From positions 1,240,001 to 1,304,000 of the forward strand of contig OZ244129.1 in assembly GCA_965215715.1 (NCBI GenBank): a stretch of 64,000 nt of DNA, read 5' to 3'. The notes below the pieces were generated by a model. That model was not told the origin of the DNA. It searched no databases and was given only the letters and a program-made list of their open reading frames with translations. Position 1 is the first letter of the stretch, and the number at the start of each line of letters is the position of its first letter. Origin of the DNA: HXMU1428-3 sp965215715 (GTDB lineage: Bacteria; Pseudomonadota; Alphaproteobacteria; Rhizobiales; HXMU1428-3). This document shows, piece after piece, positions 17,385-27,230 of this stretch. Position numbers and translations under genes: made by a program.

Positions 17385-17542
17385 AAAAGCCGAATTATAA
17401 GTGATTTAATTTTTAGCATCTGGTTTGAACACGCAGTCAATCGGTTGCCTTTTTATTTTCATGCTATAAATAAAGACAAAAATTGGCGCGAGCAAGGCAT
17501 AACCAATTGAACAAAGACCCAAAAATATTAATAGGTTAAATT

Positions 17543-19852
17543 TTAAAAATTAGATGTACCAGATTCTGCGGCATCATCGCCAATGCCAAGGTCTGTTCCA
17601 AATTCACCAAGATGTTTCAACGTAAAGAATACTTTTACGGATTTATCCGGATCAATGTCTCGGTCATCAATAAATGACTCATTATAAGAAACGGATAATG
17701 AGAAACATTCATCGGAATATTTTAAGCCTACATAATCTGAGATCCGGAAATCATCCTCTAAATCATAACGTATACCGCCATATAATGACCAATATTCAGT
17801 CAAACGGAGGCTAGAAGCAGCTAAAATTTCCTGAGCATCTTCGCCAATCCCATTATTCTCACCGCGCAAATAAGCGTAATTAACACGGGATGTGAGAGGA
17901 CCTGTAACAAAACGGGCAAAAACATCTTGGCGATTTAAATCAAACTCATCATCGCCAAACCTACTTTGAGATATGAGGGTTAAGTTCTCATTCGGTTCAA
18001 AATAAAAGCCTGCAACATAATCAGACTCATCTTGTCCGAGACCTGATTGATTAATGACATTGTTTGAATCTAATTCATAAGCATTATCACCATCTAAATG
18101 ATAGCTTTGACCAAACACAGCTCTTAGATAACCACCAGCGTCCCTTTGAATGGTATATTGAAGGCCAATATTGGCTCTGGAGCCCGTTTCAATGCGGTCG
18201 TAACCAGAAAATTTATCAATGTCAAACAGCAAACTGTCATCAAACACAAGGCTTCTTGAATCTTCATTGGCGACATCTAGTTGATCATCTCGATCTAAGT
18301 TTGTGCGTGTAATTACTTGTGCAATGGGTTCAATCACATGAGAGCCGCCACTAAAGCGCGCAACTAAGGGGAACCGATATTCCAATCCACCAAGAGCCAC
18401 ACCTCTTGTTTGGATTTCATCGTCCGGTTCAGCGCCTGTAAATGAATTGGTATAATTATTTGAATCATAGACATCGCCGCGAATTTGAGCGAACGGTGTG
18501 ATTACCTGACCAAGTCCATCAACAAATTTGCGGCGCCATTGCAAATCTGCGCTTAAACGACTGGCATCAACGCCATTATCATCACGAGATAAGCTGAGAA
18601 AGTTTGTGTTAAAGCTTAGCTCACCGCCCAAAACGGGGTCAGAGAAAATATAATTATAATCAATCACAGGGTGAACTGTGGCTTCAGAATCTGTCGTATC
18701 TTCTTCTAACAAACCACCGAAATGATAAAGGTTGGCTGAAAAGTAATTGCGCTCTTTTTGCCCCACGAGAAACACTTTAGAAATCCGGTCTTCGCGTTTG
18801 ATATTATCAAGTTTATAAAACCGGCGGAATGTATCATCGCTTTCATACGTTACATCCCAACCAAAATCCCAATCACTGGCAATGTTAAACAGACCATCTG
18901 AGACGATAGACCCTCTAAAGCGGTCACTGGATGTTGAATCTCTTTCAGTTTCCGATTCATAAATCCCAGCCATATTAATTTTGTAACTGCCGTTTTTCAA
19001 ACGATGTCGCCACGTCCCTTTGACCAAGACACCTTTTTTACTCAAGAAATTAGGGCTAAAGGTAAAATCGTAATTAGGGGCGAGATTGAAGAAATAGGGG
19101 ACTTCTACGCCTGCGCCGAGATCTTTAGAATAGGTCGGTCTCGGAACAAGAAACCCTGATTTACGCTTCACAGTTGGATCAGGATGCTGAAAGTAAGGAA
19201 AATATGCGATAGAGGTGCCAAATAAATCGAATGTTGCATCTTGATAAGAAATTGTTTTCGCTTCCTTATCATGGATGACGCGTTTGGCTTTTATGCGCCA
19301 TAAAGGTGCTTTTTGCGGGTTTTCTTTACAAACTTTACATGGTGTAAACACACCATTTTTAAATTCTGTAACATTTCCATCTTTACGAATGGCTTGCGTG
19401 GCACCAATGCGGGTTTCATCGGTTGTTACAACTTGCAAAGAGCGAATAAAGCCTTGTTTGAAATCTTCAGTTAGAACAATTCGTTGAGCTTTAACCAGGG
19501 CGCCATCAGGCTCTTTAATACGCACATTGCCATCAGCAATCAGCTTATTGGCCCCGCGGTCATAAATGACGTTGTCAGCCAATAGCGTGTGGTCATTATA
19601 GTAAATTTCAACATTGCCGCGGGCTAAAACGCGGTTGTTTTTGTTGTCATAAATAAGATCATCAGCCTGAATGAGCATGGGAGCGGCTTGATCCTGGTTT
19701 CCAGGCACAATCTTTTCAACGAGCTTATCCTCAGATTCTTGGGCCAAAACAGCCTCAGCAGGCCCCAAGATGAGCAAAAGCGTGCATACAACGGCGTATA
19801 ACGCCTTACCCCCAGCGCATTGAACAATATTTAAATTAAAATGCGTCATCAA
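17543..19852 (-). CDS. lptD: LPS-assembly protein LptD
   Basis: 769-residue outer-membrane protein that inserts lipopolysaccharide into the outer leaflet with LptE. A hydrophobic signal segment (about 15-38) is followed by an LptA-like domain of short beta repeats (QADDLIYDNKNNRVLARGNV at about 62-81), the conserved linker ending AYFPYFQHPDPTVKR and a large C-terminal barrel. Cysteine pairs near 173-176 and one in DECFSL near the C-terminus could form the disulfides needed for activity. Upstream are lptG and lptF on the same strand. Confidence 0.95.
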   Translation of the reverse strand: MMTHFNLNIVQCAGGKALYAVVCTLLLILGPAEAVLAQESEDKLVEKIVPGNQDQAAPMLIQADDLIYDNKNNRVLARGNVEIYYNDHTLLADNVIYDRGANKLIADGNVRIKEPDGALVKAQRIVLTEDFKQGFIRSLQVVTTDETRIGATQAIRKDGNVTEFKNGVFTPCKVCKENPQKAPLWRIKAKRVIHDKEAKTISYQDATFDLFGTSIAYFPYFQHPDPTVKRKSGFLVPRPTYSKDLGAGVEVPYFFNLAPNYDFTFSPNFLSKKGVLVKGTWRHRLKNGSYKINMAGIYESETERDSTSSDRFRGSIVSDGLFNIASDWDFGWDVTYESDDTFRRFYKLDNIKREDRISKVFLVGQKERNYFSANLYHFGGLLEEDTTDSEATVHPVIDYNYIFSDPVLGGELSFNTNFLSLSRDDNGVDASRLSADLQWRRKFVDGLGQVITPFAQIRGDVYDSNNYTNSFTGAEPDDEIQTRGVALGGLEYRFPLVARFSGGSHVIEPIAQVITRTNLDRDDQLDVANEDSRSLVFDDSLLFDIDKFSGYDRIETGSRANIGLQYTIQRDAGGYLRAVFGQSYHLDGDNAYELDSNNVINQSGLGQDESDYVAGFYFEPNENLTLISQSRFGDDEFDLNRQDVFARFVTGPLTSRVNYAYLRGENNGIGEDAQEILAASSLRLTEYWSLYGGIRYDLEDDFRISDYVGLKYSDECFSLSVSYNESFIDDRDIDPDKSVKVFFTLKHLGEFGTDLGIGDDAAESGTSNF

Positions 19853-19987
19853 ACCCCTAAAAGAGCTCCCTCAGACAGTTTTGCCTTTGTTTTATAACAA
19901 CAATACGTCCCCGTGTTATAGCAAACAAATTAGCAAAATGTCTCAGTTTCCCCCAAATAAGCTTTATATCAAGAAAAAGCCTAAGAA

Positions 19988-21076
19988 TCAGCCATCTTCT
20001 TGATACAATAAAACTGTTAACACAACAAAACTCCACGCGAAAAGCGGCACCCATGCCGCCAATTCCGGTGTGACCTTTTCAGCAAGCCCAAACTGTCTGG
20101 ATGTTTCGGCAAAAATGAAGAATCCAAACCCAATACACATCCCTAAGATAATCATAGTTTGAACCCGTCCCAAGCGAAACGTCCTTAATGCACAAGTTGC
20201 TGCAATTAGCACCATAATTGCAAGCAAAAACGGCTTGGAAAGCAACAATTGATACTGAATCTTATAACGTGTTGCAGGCAAGCCAGCCTTATTTGCAATT
20301 TCGATATAATTTGGCAACGCCCAAAACGAAACCGACTCAACGCTGCCCATACTATCTGATATCTGAGTCGGGGTTAAATATGTACTTAATAAATAATTTT
20401 TATAGAATTTGGGCTGCTGTTCTAGTCTTGAAATCCAAGCGTTTTTTAAAACCCAGACACTTTCTTCAAGATCAGCCCGTTTGGCATCAATTCTTTCAAT
20501 AAATTCATTGTTTTTTGAATATTGCAACACACTGACGCCAATAAGGCTATGTCCATGATTTGCAACAGCATCTGCGTTCATAACGGAGGGACCATCAGAG
20601 CCATCTTGGCGAAACCATATCTGATTATTCGCTGCACGTAAAACTGACTTGTTTTGCCCAAAAATAGCGGCATAAGCCCGCTCTGATTCAGCTTTTGCAT
20701 AGGCTGCCATAGGATTATAGACAAAACTGGCAAAAAGCCCCAAGGCAAGGGCAACGAATAGGGGAGGCAGCATAAAACGCCAAACAGACACCCCGCTGGC
20801 CCGAATTATGATTAATTCTGAACTGCGGCCCAACATTAAAAAGGCCCCTATTGTTCCCACCAAAACGGCAAAGGGGAGGGTTAATTCTGCAAAAGAGGGC
20901 ACTCTTAAAAGGGCTATGCCGAAAACTTTATGAAGCGGGATGTCGTTCGCCTTGCTGGCCCGCCTTAATAGTTCAATAAAATCAATAAGTAGAATAAGAA
21001 AGCAAAACAACATAAACACCATAAAAATGGCGATTAGAAATTTCAAAAAAAGGTAGCGGTTCAGTATCTTAAACAT
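19988..21076 (-). CDS. lptG: LPS export permease LptG
   Basis: 362 residues with six membrane helices in the YjgP/YjgQ pattern: three near the N-terminus, a periplasmic beta-jellyroll (about 135-265), three at the C-terminus. LptB2FG extracts lipopolysaccharide from the inner membrane and passes it to the periplasmic bridge. The second position after lptF, the SSELIIIRASGVS cytoplasmic loop and the N-terminus MFKILNRYLFLKFL support LptG rather than LptF. It starts 31 bases after the lptF stop. Confidence 0.93.
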   Translation of the reverse strand: MFKILNRYLFLKFLIAIFMVFMLFCFLILLIDFIELLRRASKANDIPLHKVFGIALLRVPSFAELTLPFAVLVGTIGAFLMLGRSSELIIIRASGVSVWRFMLPPLFVALALGLFASFVYNPMAAYAKAESERAYAAIFGQNKSVLRAANNQIWFRQDGSDGPSVMNADAVANHGHSLIGVSVLQYSKNNEFIERIDAKRADLEESVWVLKNAWISRLEQQPKFYKNYLLSTYLTPTQISDSMGSVESVSFWALPNYIEIANKAGLPATRYKIQYQLLLSKPFLLAIMVLIAATCALRTFRLGRVQTMIILGMCIGFGFFIFAETSRQFGLAEKVTPELAAWVPLFAWSFVVLTVLLYQEDG

Positions 21077-21107
21077 GATTATTTGAGCGCTTGTTCGATC
21101 TTTGTTT

Positions 21108-22268
21108 TTACTTTGTTGAGCTGATTTGCTTGGGTTTAAGGGTAAAGGCCTTATCTGGCAAGAATTTGCTAAAAATTTCTGGCTGCATATACCGCCAAAT
21201 GTATAGGCTACCGAGTAACATGCCCATCAGAGGAATGCCATAGACCAAAAAAACCGCATATGGGTCTGTTCTTAAGAGATTGACCGCAACAAGGCCAGCC
21301 AAGCGAAACATTAAACCAATAGCAAAGCCAATAACTAAGGTTTTCGTGGTGTTTTGGCGGTTTGAACGAGCCACGCCAAGGCAGGCAACAGCTAAAATGG
21401 CAAATAACAACGGATACAGTGTACTGGCAAAACGATTATGAAATTCTGCGTTTAATTGCCCCATGAGTTTTTTATTTTTTCGTTCTTTTGCTGTTGGGTT
21501 GGTTAATTGGCTTAAAAATCGCTCTTTGGGTTTGTAAAATTGGCCGCCTTGTTTGGGTTGACCAAATTCGGACAGATCAAAAATATATTCATCAAATTTT
21601 ACGATCTGTACGCCGTTTTTATCGTTTTGCTTACGGTGAATATGGCCGTTCTTCATTTTTAAAAAAGCCCGGGGCCCAACTTTTATTAATTCACCAATTT
21701 CAGCCAAGTAGGTCAGTTGTTGTTTGGGCTCACGCTCGTCTTGCACCAACAAGCCCAATAAATCTCCATTCTTGGCCCGGTTCCGAATATGAAATGTTAG
21801 TTTTCCGCCTGAGGGAGATGAAAATTTGCCCGGTTGTAAAACATGGGCAATTAAGTCCGTTCTTACTTTAACGATGAATTCTCGCAATTTTTGCATGCTG
21901 GCTGGTTGAACGTAAAGATTGCTAAACAGCACAAGCGCAGAAATGATCATCCCTAAAAAGAAATAGGGGCGTAAGAGACGCCAGACAGTGGCGCCTGAGG
22001 CTGTCATGACGATCAACTCACTATCAAGGTTTAGTTTGTGGAGCGAATAGAGGCAGGCAATAAGCAAAGCAAATGGTGTTACAATTGACATGGCTTGGGG
22101 CATGGCCAAAGTGGTCATTTGAAAAAAAAGCCAAAATCCACCGCCTGAGATGTTTTCAATCTGTTTTAAAGAGGTGGCTATCCAAACAATGGCTGTTAAT
22201 GAGCCCAGGATCATAACCAACGCGTTGGTCACCTGTTTGAAAACATATCTGTTGTAAAGGTCCATCAC
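21108..22268 (-). CDS. lptF: LPS export permease LptF
   Basis: 386 residues with the same six-helix plus jellyroll layout as LptG; the cytoplasmic loop reads DSELIVMTASGATVWRLLRP, the coupling region for the LptB ATPase. First gene of the lptF-lptG-lptD-surA-pdxA-rsmA run. The 409-base gap to the divergent pepA should carry promoters for both directions, but none reads clearly. Confidence 0.93.
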   Translation of the reverse strand: MMDLYNRYVFKQVTNALVMILGSLTAIVWIATSLKQIENISGGGFWLFFQMTTLAMPQAMSIVTPFALLIACLYSLHKLNLDSELIVMTASGATVWRLLRPYFFLGMIISALVLFSNLYVQPASMQKLREFIVKVRTDLIAHVLQPGKFSSPSGGKLTFHIRNRAKNGDLLGLLVQDEREPKQQLTYLAEIGELIKVGPRAFLKMKNGHIHRKQNDKNGVQIVKFDEYIFDLSEFGQPKQGGQFYKPKERFLSQLTNPTAKERKNKKLMGQLNAEFHNRFASTLYPLLFAILAVACLGVARSNRQNTTKTLVIGFAIGLMFRLAGLVAVNLLRTDPYAVFLVYGIPLMGMLLGSLYIWRYMQPEIFSKFLPDKAFTLKPKQISSTK

Positions 22269-22635
22269 TGGCTTGGTATAACCTAATTTGAATTATCTGA
22301 CCTGGTCCATCACAACAAACCTGTTGTCTTTAACAGCTGCAGGTGGCCTTATTATATCAAGATAGCAAAAAGGGATGAATTCAGATCGCAAGGCTACAGC
22401 CGAGCTTAAATCTGTTTAAAATTTCAAACCCCCGTCCTCCTTAGAGCTTTCAATCGTAAAAATCAACAGAGGCCAAATTGAGGCTAGGTCTTGAACTCTT
22501 AATATCAACAAATAATCACCTTAGTTTTGATCAAAATAAAAATGAAATCAATAACAAAGCTCTTTCTTTCCCTTGAGCCTTTGGCCTGAACCGTCTAACG
22601 TGAGCGCAATTTACTATTTCTAAAAGATAAAGACT

Positions 22636-22654
22636 TGCTCTGTTGTTCAGAGCA
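22636..22654 (+). promoter_or_regulatory. Small hairpin just before pepA
   Basis: TGCTCTG (22636-22642) pairs exactly with CAGAGCA (22648-22654) around a five-base loop, ending 23 bases before the proposed TTG start of pepA. It would lie in the mRNA leader and may affect translation. Apart from this the 22269-22677 gap shows only short, unconvincing repeats. Confidence 0.4.
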
Positions 22655-22677
22655 GCCCCCTAGACGTGGAGTGCAAA

Positions 22678-24192
22678 TTGACTAAAACCGCAAAAATAAC
22701 GTTTGAAAAAATCAGCTTACCTAAATCTGGAACGCTCATCTTTTTGGTGGCAAGCGATGGCAAATTGCCATCAAGCGCCAATGCCCTTGATCAGGACAAT
22801 GACAAGTTCATTTCTAAGGCCATGAAGGTGGCTAAATTCACCGGCAAATCTTCCAGCTCTCTAGAACTCTTCAGTCCTGCTTCTTTAAAATATGATCGGA
22901 TATTATTAATAGGTGTTGGCGCGAATGATGAGCCTAGCCTGGTTGATTGGCGCTTATTAGGAGGGACCATCGGCGGGCTGCTGCTCACAAAAAAAATAGA
23001 CAAATCAACTTTGATCGTTGAAACCGCTAATGGCAACGCGTCAGACAATGAAATTTGCGCGAACATTGCTCATGGTGCGACACTAAGACAATATAAATTC
23101 GACAAATATCAAACCAAATCAGAGGACAAAGAGGCCTCTTCAGGTTTTGCAATTTCAAGCGTTTCTGTTCAATGTGAAGACCCTGCAAAGGTTAAAAAAC
23201 TTTATCAAGATCAATTTGTTGCCTTGCAAACAGGGGTTTTCATGGCTCGCGATTTGGTCAACGAACCTGCCAACATTCTGGGCCCAGATGAATATGCCAA
23301 ACGTATAAAAGGCTTATCAAAAGAAGGCTTAGAGATTGAGATCTTGGGCGAAAAAGAGCTTAAAAAATTAAAGATGAATGCCTTGCTTGGTGTTGGCCAA
23401 GGGTCTCGTCAAGGCTCTTATTTGGCTGTGATGAAATGGAATGGGGCGCCCAAGTCTAAGGGGAACCCTGTGGCGATTGTTGGTAAAGGTGTTTGTTTTG
23501 ACACTGGCGGTATTTCCATTAAAGGGGCCGGTGGCATGGAAGACATGAAAGGGGACATGGGTGGTTCAGCCACTGTGGTTGGCCTGATGCAAACATTGGC
23601 CAAGCGCAAGGCAAAAGTAAATGTGATTGGCGTTGTTGGGCTGGTTGAGAATATGCCCGATGGGCTTGCCCAGCGCCCTGGTGATATTGTCACCTCAATG
23701 TCTGGCCAAACAATTGAGATTATCAACACTGATGCTGAAGGGCGTTTGGTTTTGGGAGATGCGCTTTGGTACACGCAAGATAAATATAACCCTTCCCATA
23801 TGATTAACCTGGCCACGCTTACCGGGGCTATCATGGTGGCGCTGGGTAAAGAGTATGCCGGGCTTTTTTCTAACAATGACGAGTTGGCGGATCAACTTGT
23901 TGCCTCTGGCAAGCAAACAGGTGAAGGGGTCTGGCGTATGCCGATGGGCTCTGCTTATGACAAGCTGATCAACAGCCAGTTTGCCGATATGAAAAACACT
24001 GGCGGGCGCTGGGGCGGGGCCATCACAGCGGCGCAGTTTCTTGAGCGCCATGTGAATAAAACCCCTTGGGCTCATTTGGATATTGCCGGGGTTGCCATGG
24101 CATCTAATAAAACGTCTATCAACCAAAGCTGGGGCTCTGGCTATGGCGTTGACCTGCTTAACAATTGGATTGCTGAAAATTTTGAGAAATAA
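22678..24192 (+). CDS. pepA: Leucyl aminopeptidase PepA (M17 family)
   Basis: Hexameric two-zinc aminopeptidase that removes N-terminal residues. The M17 signature NTDAEGRLVLGDAL, the metal-binding GVCFDTGGISIKG and MKGDMGGSA are present. The TTG at 22678 is chosen because GGAG lies six bases upstream; it gives 504 residues beginning MTKTAKITFEK. A GTG at 22666 adds four residues without its own site. In many relatives holC, for DNA polymerase III chi, follows pepA; here the next gene is an unrelated dehydrogenase on the other strand. Confidence 0.95.
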   Translation: MTKTAKITFEKISLPKSGTLIFLVASDGKLPSSANALDQDNDKFISKAMKVAKFTGKSSSSLELFSPASLKYDRILLIGVGANDEPSLVDWRLLGGTIGGLLLTKKIDKSTLIVETANGNASDNEICANIAHGATLRQYKFDKYQTKSEDKEASSGFAISSVSVQCEDPAKVKKLYQDQFVALQTGVFMARDLVNEPANILGPDEYAKRIKGLSKEGLEIEILGEKELKKLKMNALLGVGQGSRQGSYLAVMKWNGAPKSKGNPVAIVGKGVCFDTGGISIKGAGGMEDMKGDMGGSATVVGLMQTLAKRKAKVNVIGVVGLVENMPDGLAQRPGDIVTSMSGQTIEIINTDAEGRLVLGDALWYTQDKYNPSHMINLATLTGAIMVALGKEYAGLFSNNDELADQLVASGKQTGEGVWRMPMGSAYDKLINSQFADMKNTGGRWGGAITAAQFLERHVNKTPWAHLDIAGVAMASNKTSINQSWGSGYGVDLLNNWIAENFEK

Positions 24193-24205
24193 ACGTTAAA
24201 TGTTG

Positions 24206-24244
24206 AACAGCCCAACCTTGAAAAAGGGTTGGGCTGTTTTTTTA
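24206..24244. terminator. Bidirectional terminator between pepA and the SDR gene
   Basis: AACAGCCCAACC (24206-24217) and GGTTGGGCTGTT (24227-24238) form a perfect 12-bp stem followed by seven T residues on the plus strand. The convergent dehydrogenase gene ends at 24242, inside the T-run. It clearly serves pepA; for the other strand the A-rich flank is weaker. Confidence 0.9.
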
Positions 24245-25000
24245 TAAACCCACCAATTTGCGGTTGGCTTCTTCTCTCAATTGAAAATCTTCACCTGAAA
24301 TATCTTTTGCGGCATCTGAGCACAACCAGGCAAGGGCCTTGCCCACATCATCGGGCACAATGTGATCTGAGACTTCTAATTGACTGACAGGATTAACCCC
24401 AGAGGCCTTGATGGCAACTTGCATATCTGTTGCAACCGTTCCTGGGCTCAAAGCAAGAATGCGGATGCCTTGCTCTTTATATTCCAGGTCAGCACATTTT
24501 GTTAATGAGTGAACGGCCGCCTTGCTTGAACAATAATGACTCCATCCCTCAAGGGCCTTTACGGCCGCGCCGGAACTTATATTGATAATCACGCCTTGTC
24601 CCTGTTTTAGCATCACAGGGAGTGCGGCGCGCAAGCCGTAATAAACACCTTTGTAATTTATATCGGCCGTCCTGGTCCAGGTTTCAGGGTCAGAGTCTGC
24701 CAAATGGCAAATTGGTTCAATCATGCCGGCGTTGTTGATGAGAATATCAAGACGTCCAAACTGCTCCTGACAGGCCTCAATCAGGCCACAGACATCACTA
24801 TAGCTGCTTACATCGCAGGGATAGGCCAGAACTTTGCCCTTAGATGAGGTGAGTTCGTCCTGTAATGCTTTAAGTTTGTCTGTTGATCTGGCAGCCATAA
24901 CCACGTTCACACCTAAATTAGCAAAGTGTTTTACTGTGGCGGCACCGATGCCTTTGCTGGCGCCTGTAATGATCGCTGTTTTTCCAGTTAGTTCATTCAT
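24242..25000 (-). CDS. Short-chain dehydrogenase/reductase, substrate unknown
   Basis: 252-residue classical SDR: nucleotide motif TGASKGIG (13-20), NNAG, catalytic serine in NISSGA and the tyrosine-lysine pair written as YCSSK. An arginine after the second beta strand (AARS) suggests a preference for NADP. The C-terminus does not show the FabG-type INGG end. Its ATG is three bases after the stop of a small cytochrome c gene, so the two are co-translated. Alcohol, aldehyde or ketone turnover is possible, but no substrate can be named. Confidence 0.8.
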   Translation of the reverse strand: MNELTGKTAIITGASKGIGAATVKHFANLGVNVVMAARSTDKLKALQDELTSSKGKVLAYPCDVSSYSDVCGLIEACQEQFGRLDILINNAGMIEPICHLADSDPETWTRTADINYKGVYYGLRAALPVMLKQGQGVIINISSGAAVKALEGWSHYCSSKAAVHSLTKCADLEYKEQGIRILALSPGTVATDMQVAIKASGVNPVSQLEVSDHIVPDDVGKALAWLCSDAAKDISGEDFQLREEANRKLVGL

Positions 25001-25003
25001 TGA

Positions 25004-25378
25004 TCAAGGCTCTTTTTTATCTGTTGGGTTAGAGTTTGAAAGGCTGGACAGGTATGCCAATAGATGGCCTAAAGGTTCTGGCTCCAGCTGGAATTCAGGC
25101 ATGGCCTTATGGCCAACAACAATACCTTCAGCCAAAGATTCTGCCAAACTGTCTACAGGCCATTTGCTGACGATCTCAGCAAAACGCGGCGCTTCTTTGT
25201 GAGGGCTTTGACCTTGTTGGCCAATGGCGTGACAACTGGCGCAGAGTTTTTGAGCAATCTTTTGTCCCGTTTTGACATTTCCTTCTTCGGCTGCATGAAC
25301 GGGAGACATCAACGATACTAGGCTTAAAAATAATATGCTCAGCTTCAAAAGTTTAAAAACAGGCGTGTAGAATTGCAT
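25004..25378 (-). CDS. Small monohaem c-type cytochrome
   Basis: 124 residues: a signal peptide with a hydrophobic core at about 10-24 ending in VHAA, then one canonical haem site CASCH and a later HKAMPEF whose methionine is the likely sixth ligand. It is a periplasmic class I cytochrome, probably a diffusible electron carrier. The stop codon lies three bases before the start of the SDR gene, which suggests an operon of the two, although an SDR normally uses NAD(P) and no direct electron link is shown. Confidence 0.85.
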   Translation of the reverse strand: MQFYTPVFKLLKLSILFLSLVSLMSPVHAAEEGNVKTGQKIAQKLCASCHAIGQQGQSPHKEAPRFAEIVSKWPVDSLAESLAEGIVVGHKAMPEFQLEPEPLGHLLAYLSSLSNSNPTDKKEP

Positions 25379-25530
25379 TGCATGCTCTTTTCAGGTTTAT
25401 CGATGTTGATCTGAAATATTGTACAAAGTGAAACCACAATTAGGTTGAATCGTTTTGCTTGACCTTAGGCTAGTATAGTGTGTGAATGTTACTCAGGTCG
25501 ACCAGAAAAAACAATATTAGGGTTTTCATT

Positions 25531-26163
25531 ATGGATGCGGGTTTTTGGCACAGGCGCTGGGAACAAAAAGATATTGGCTTTCATGAAAGTGATGCGAATA
25601 GCTTGTTGATTGATTATTTTAAAGAGCTTCCTATTCAAGAGAACGGTAATGTCTTTGTTCCCTTGTGCGGTAAGACGCGCAGCATTGCTTGGCTGCTGGC
25701 AAAAGGTTTTTCAGTCGTTGGGGTTGAACTTAATCAAACGGCCGTTGAGGAATTGTTTGAGGAGCTGGACGTTATACCTGAAATCGAGGAGAAGGGGCCC
25801 CTCAAAATCTATAGCGCGCCAAGCGTGACTGTTTTTGTGGGTGACTTTTTTGCCCTCTCTTATGATTTGATTGGTCCTGTGGATGCTGTGTTTGACAGAG
25901 CCGCCTTGGTTGCCTTGCCCCAGACTATGCGCGCTGATTATACTCAGCATTTGATGGAGATTACGAACAAGGCCCCACAATTGCTGATTGTTTATGAATA
26001 TGATGAGAGCTTGATGAAAGGGCCGCCATTTCCCATCCCTGAGATAGAGGTGAAGTCTCACTATCAAGATAGGTATCAAGTTTGTTTGCTAAAGCGTTAT
26101 GAGATGCCTGATGGCTTGAAAGACAAGAAACCTGTGAAAGAGATTGCTTGGTTGCTAACTTGA
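25531..26163 (+). CDS. tpm: TPMT-family S-methyltransferase
   Basis: 210 residues from the ATG at 25531. The start MDAGFWHRRWEQKDIGFHE is the classic opening of bacterial thiopurine S-methyltransferase, and VFVPLCGKT holds the SAM-binding loop, followed by VVGVELN. These enzymes methylate thiol, selenium or tellurium compounds in the cytoplasm; the native bacterial substrate is usually unknown. The in-frame ATG at 25486 adds 15 non-conserved residues. It stands alone, divergent from the cytochrome c gene. Confidence 0.9.
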   Translation: MDAGFWHRRWEQKDIGFHESDANSLLIDYFKELPIQENGNVFVPLCGKTRSIAWLLAKGFSVVGVELNQTAVEELFEELDVIPEIEEKGPLKIYSAPSVTVFVGDFFALSYDLIGPVDAVFDRAALVALPQTMRADYTQHLMEITNKAPQLLIVYEYDESLMKGPPFPIPEIEVKSHYQDRYQVCLLKRYEMPDGLKDKKPVKEIAWLLT

Positions 26164-26390
26164 TCTTGCTGAGCCACAAAATCTATATATTTCAATTGTT
26201 TATAGCCATGAAGAGTTCATGGTCGGATGTTTGTAATATCAAATATTTTCCATAATATATATTATGCGAATAGATGGTGTGGGGGGTTTAACCCTACAAA
26301 GCCTCAGCAAGCACGCGGCATAAATGATAAGAATTTCTCATTCAGCTTGTGCGTTGGAATATTCTCCTATCTATGAATAAGAATCATATT

Positions 26391-27230
26391 TTAACTTCGC
26401 CATGCAATCACAATCGCACAGCGAAAGGGTTGCAAAATGTCTTCAATTTCACGCCCGAGTGCCCTGGCCTTTTTAGAAGCTTTTTTGCGAATTGCCAGGA
26501 TCTCTTCCACACTCAGCTCATGGTTCAACTGGGGTTCGAACGCAAACAGTTTGGCAATCTTTTTAACATTGGGTTCGGCCCCTGTCGCTTTCCAGACTTT
26601 GCCCTCTGATTGAATGTTTAAATTTACCATCACTGGGTCCGGATCATATTTTTGGATAAGCGGCAAACCAGCGCCTAGCGTTTGTTTGATATAGCTTTTT
26701 AATATGATTGAGGTGTTAGCGGCGCGCGCCTTGCCCAAACAAGCATTGTTGTTGGGCTTCTTGATATTGCAGTTCTTCAAATTCAGCGGGTCACCAAAGG
26801 TTTGAATGTCTGTAAAGCCGCGCACCTCAATTTCAAAAGCGCGCTGTAAGGCTGGGCGTGGCAACAGGCTGCGTAGCATTTTGGCAAATTGCAATTTGGC
26901 ATAATCAGACAATGAGGCCCCTGCTGTATCAAACAAGTTTTGGATGATCACCACCCGGCTTTTGGGCAAGTCAAACGCCACGCCGCGAATGGGCAGCCGG
27001 CCAGGTTGTTTGGGATTTTCAATGGCTTCCACATATTCAAACGGGTCTTTGTGATAAATCACTTTGGTGACATCATTGCGCGGCACTTTTAAGCGCTCAA
27101 TGCGTTGTTCTAATTTTTTCCATTGCTCGATCAACTCATCGACATTTTGTGATGCGGTTGCTGAGCTAACAAGAACACCTGACAAACACGTCAGGCTCAA
27201 TATGCTGAGTGCTTTATTGAACGCGCGCAT
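26391..27230 (-). CDS. Exported protein with OmpA-like C-terminal part
   Basis: 279 residues from the ATG at 27230 (another is at 27245). The N-terminus has a signal peptide pattern ending near SSATASQ, then a short charged helix (about 30-50). The region 130-175 reads FEIEVRGFTD, a gap, then LGKARAANTSIIL, which resembles the peptidoglycan-binding OmpA fold (GHTD followed by N and RA), but no canonical match can be claimed. Two cysteines (154 and 164) sit in the insert between these halves. It overlaps the preceding coiled-coil gene by 17 bases, so the two are coupled. Function not recognised. Confidence 0.6.
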   Translation of the reverse strand: MRAFNKALSILSLTCLSGVLVSSATASQNVDELIEQWKKLEQRIERLKVPRNDVTKVIYHKDPFEYVEAIENPKQPGRLPIRGVAFDLPKSRVVIIQNLFDTAGASLSDYAKLQFAKMLRSLLPRPALQRAFEIEVRGFTDIQTFGDPLNLKNCNIKKPNNNACLGKARAANTSIILKSYIKQTLGAGLPLIQKYDPDPVMVNLNIQSEGKVWKATGAEPNVKKIAKLFAFEPQLNHELSVEEILAIRKKASKKARALGREIEDILQPFRCAIVIAWRS

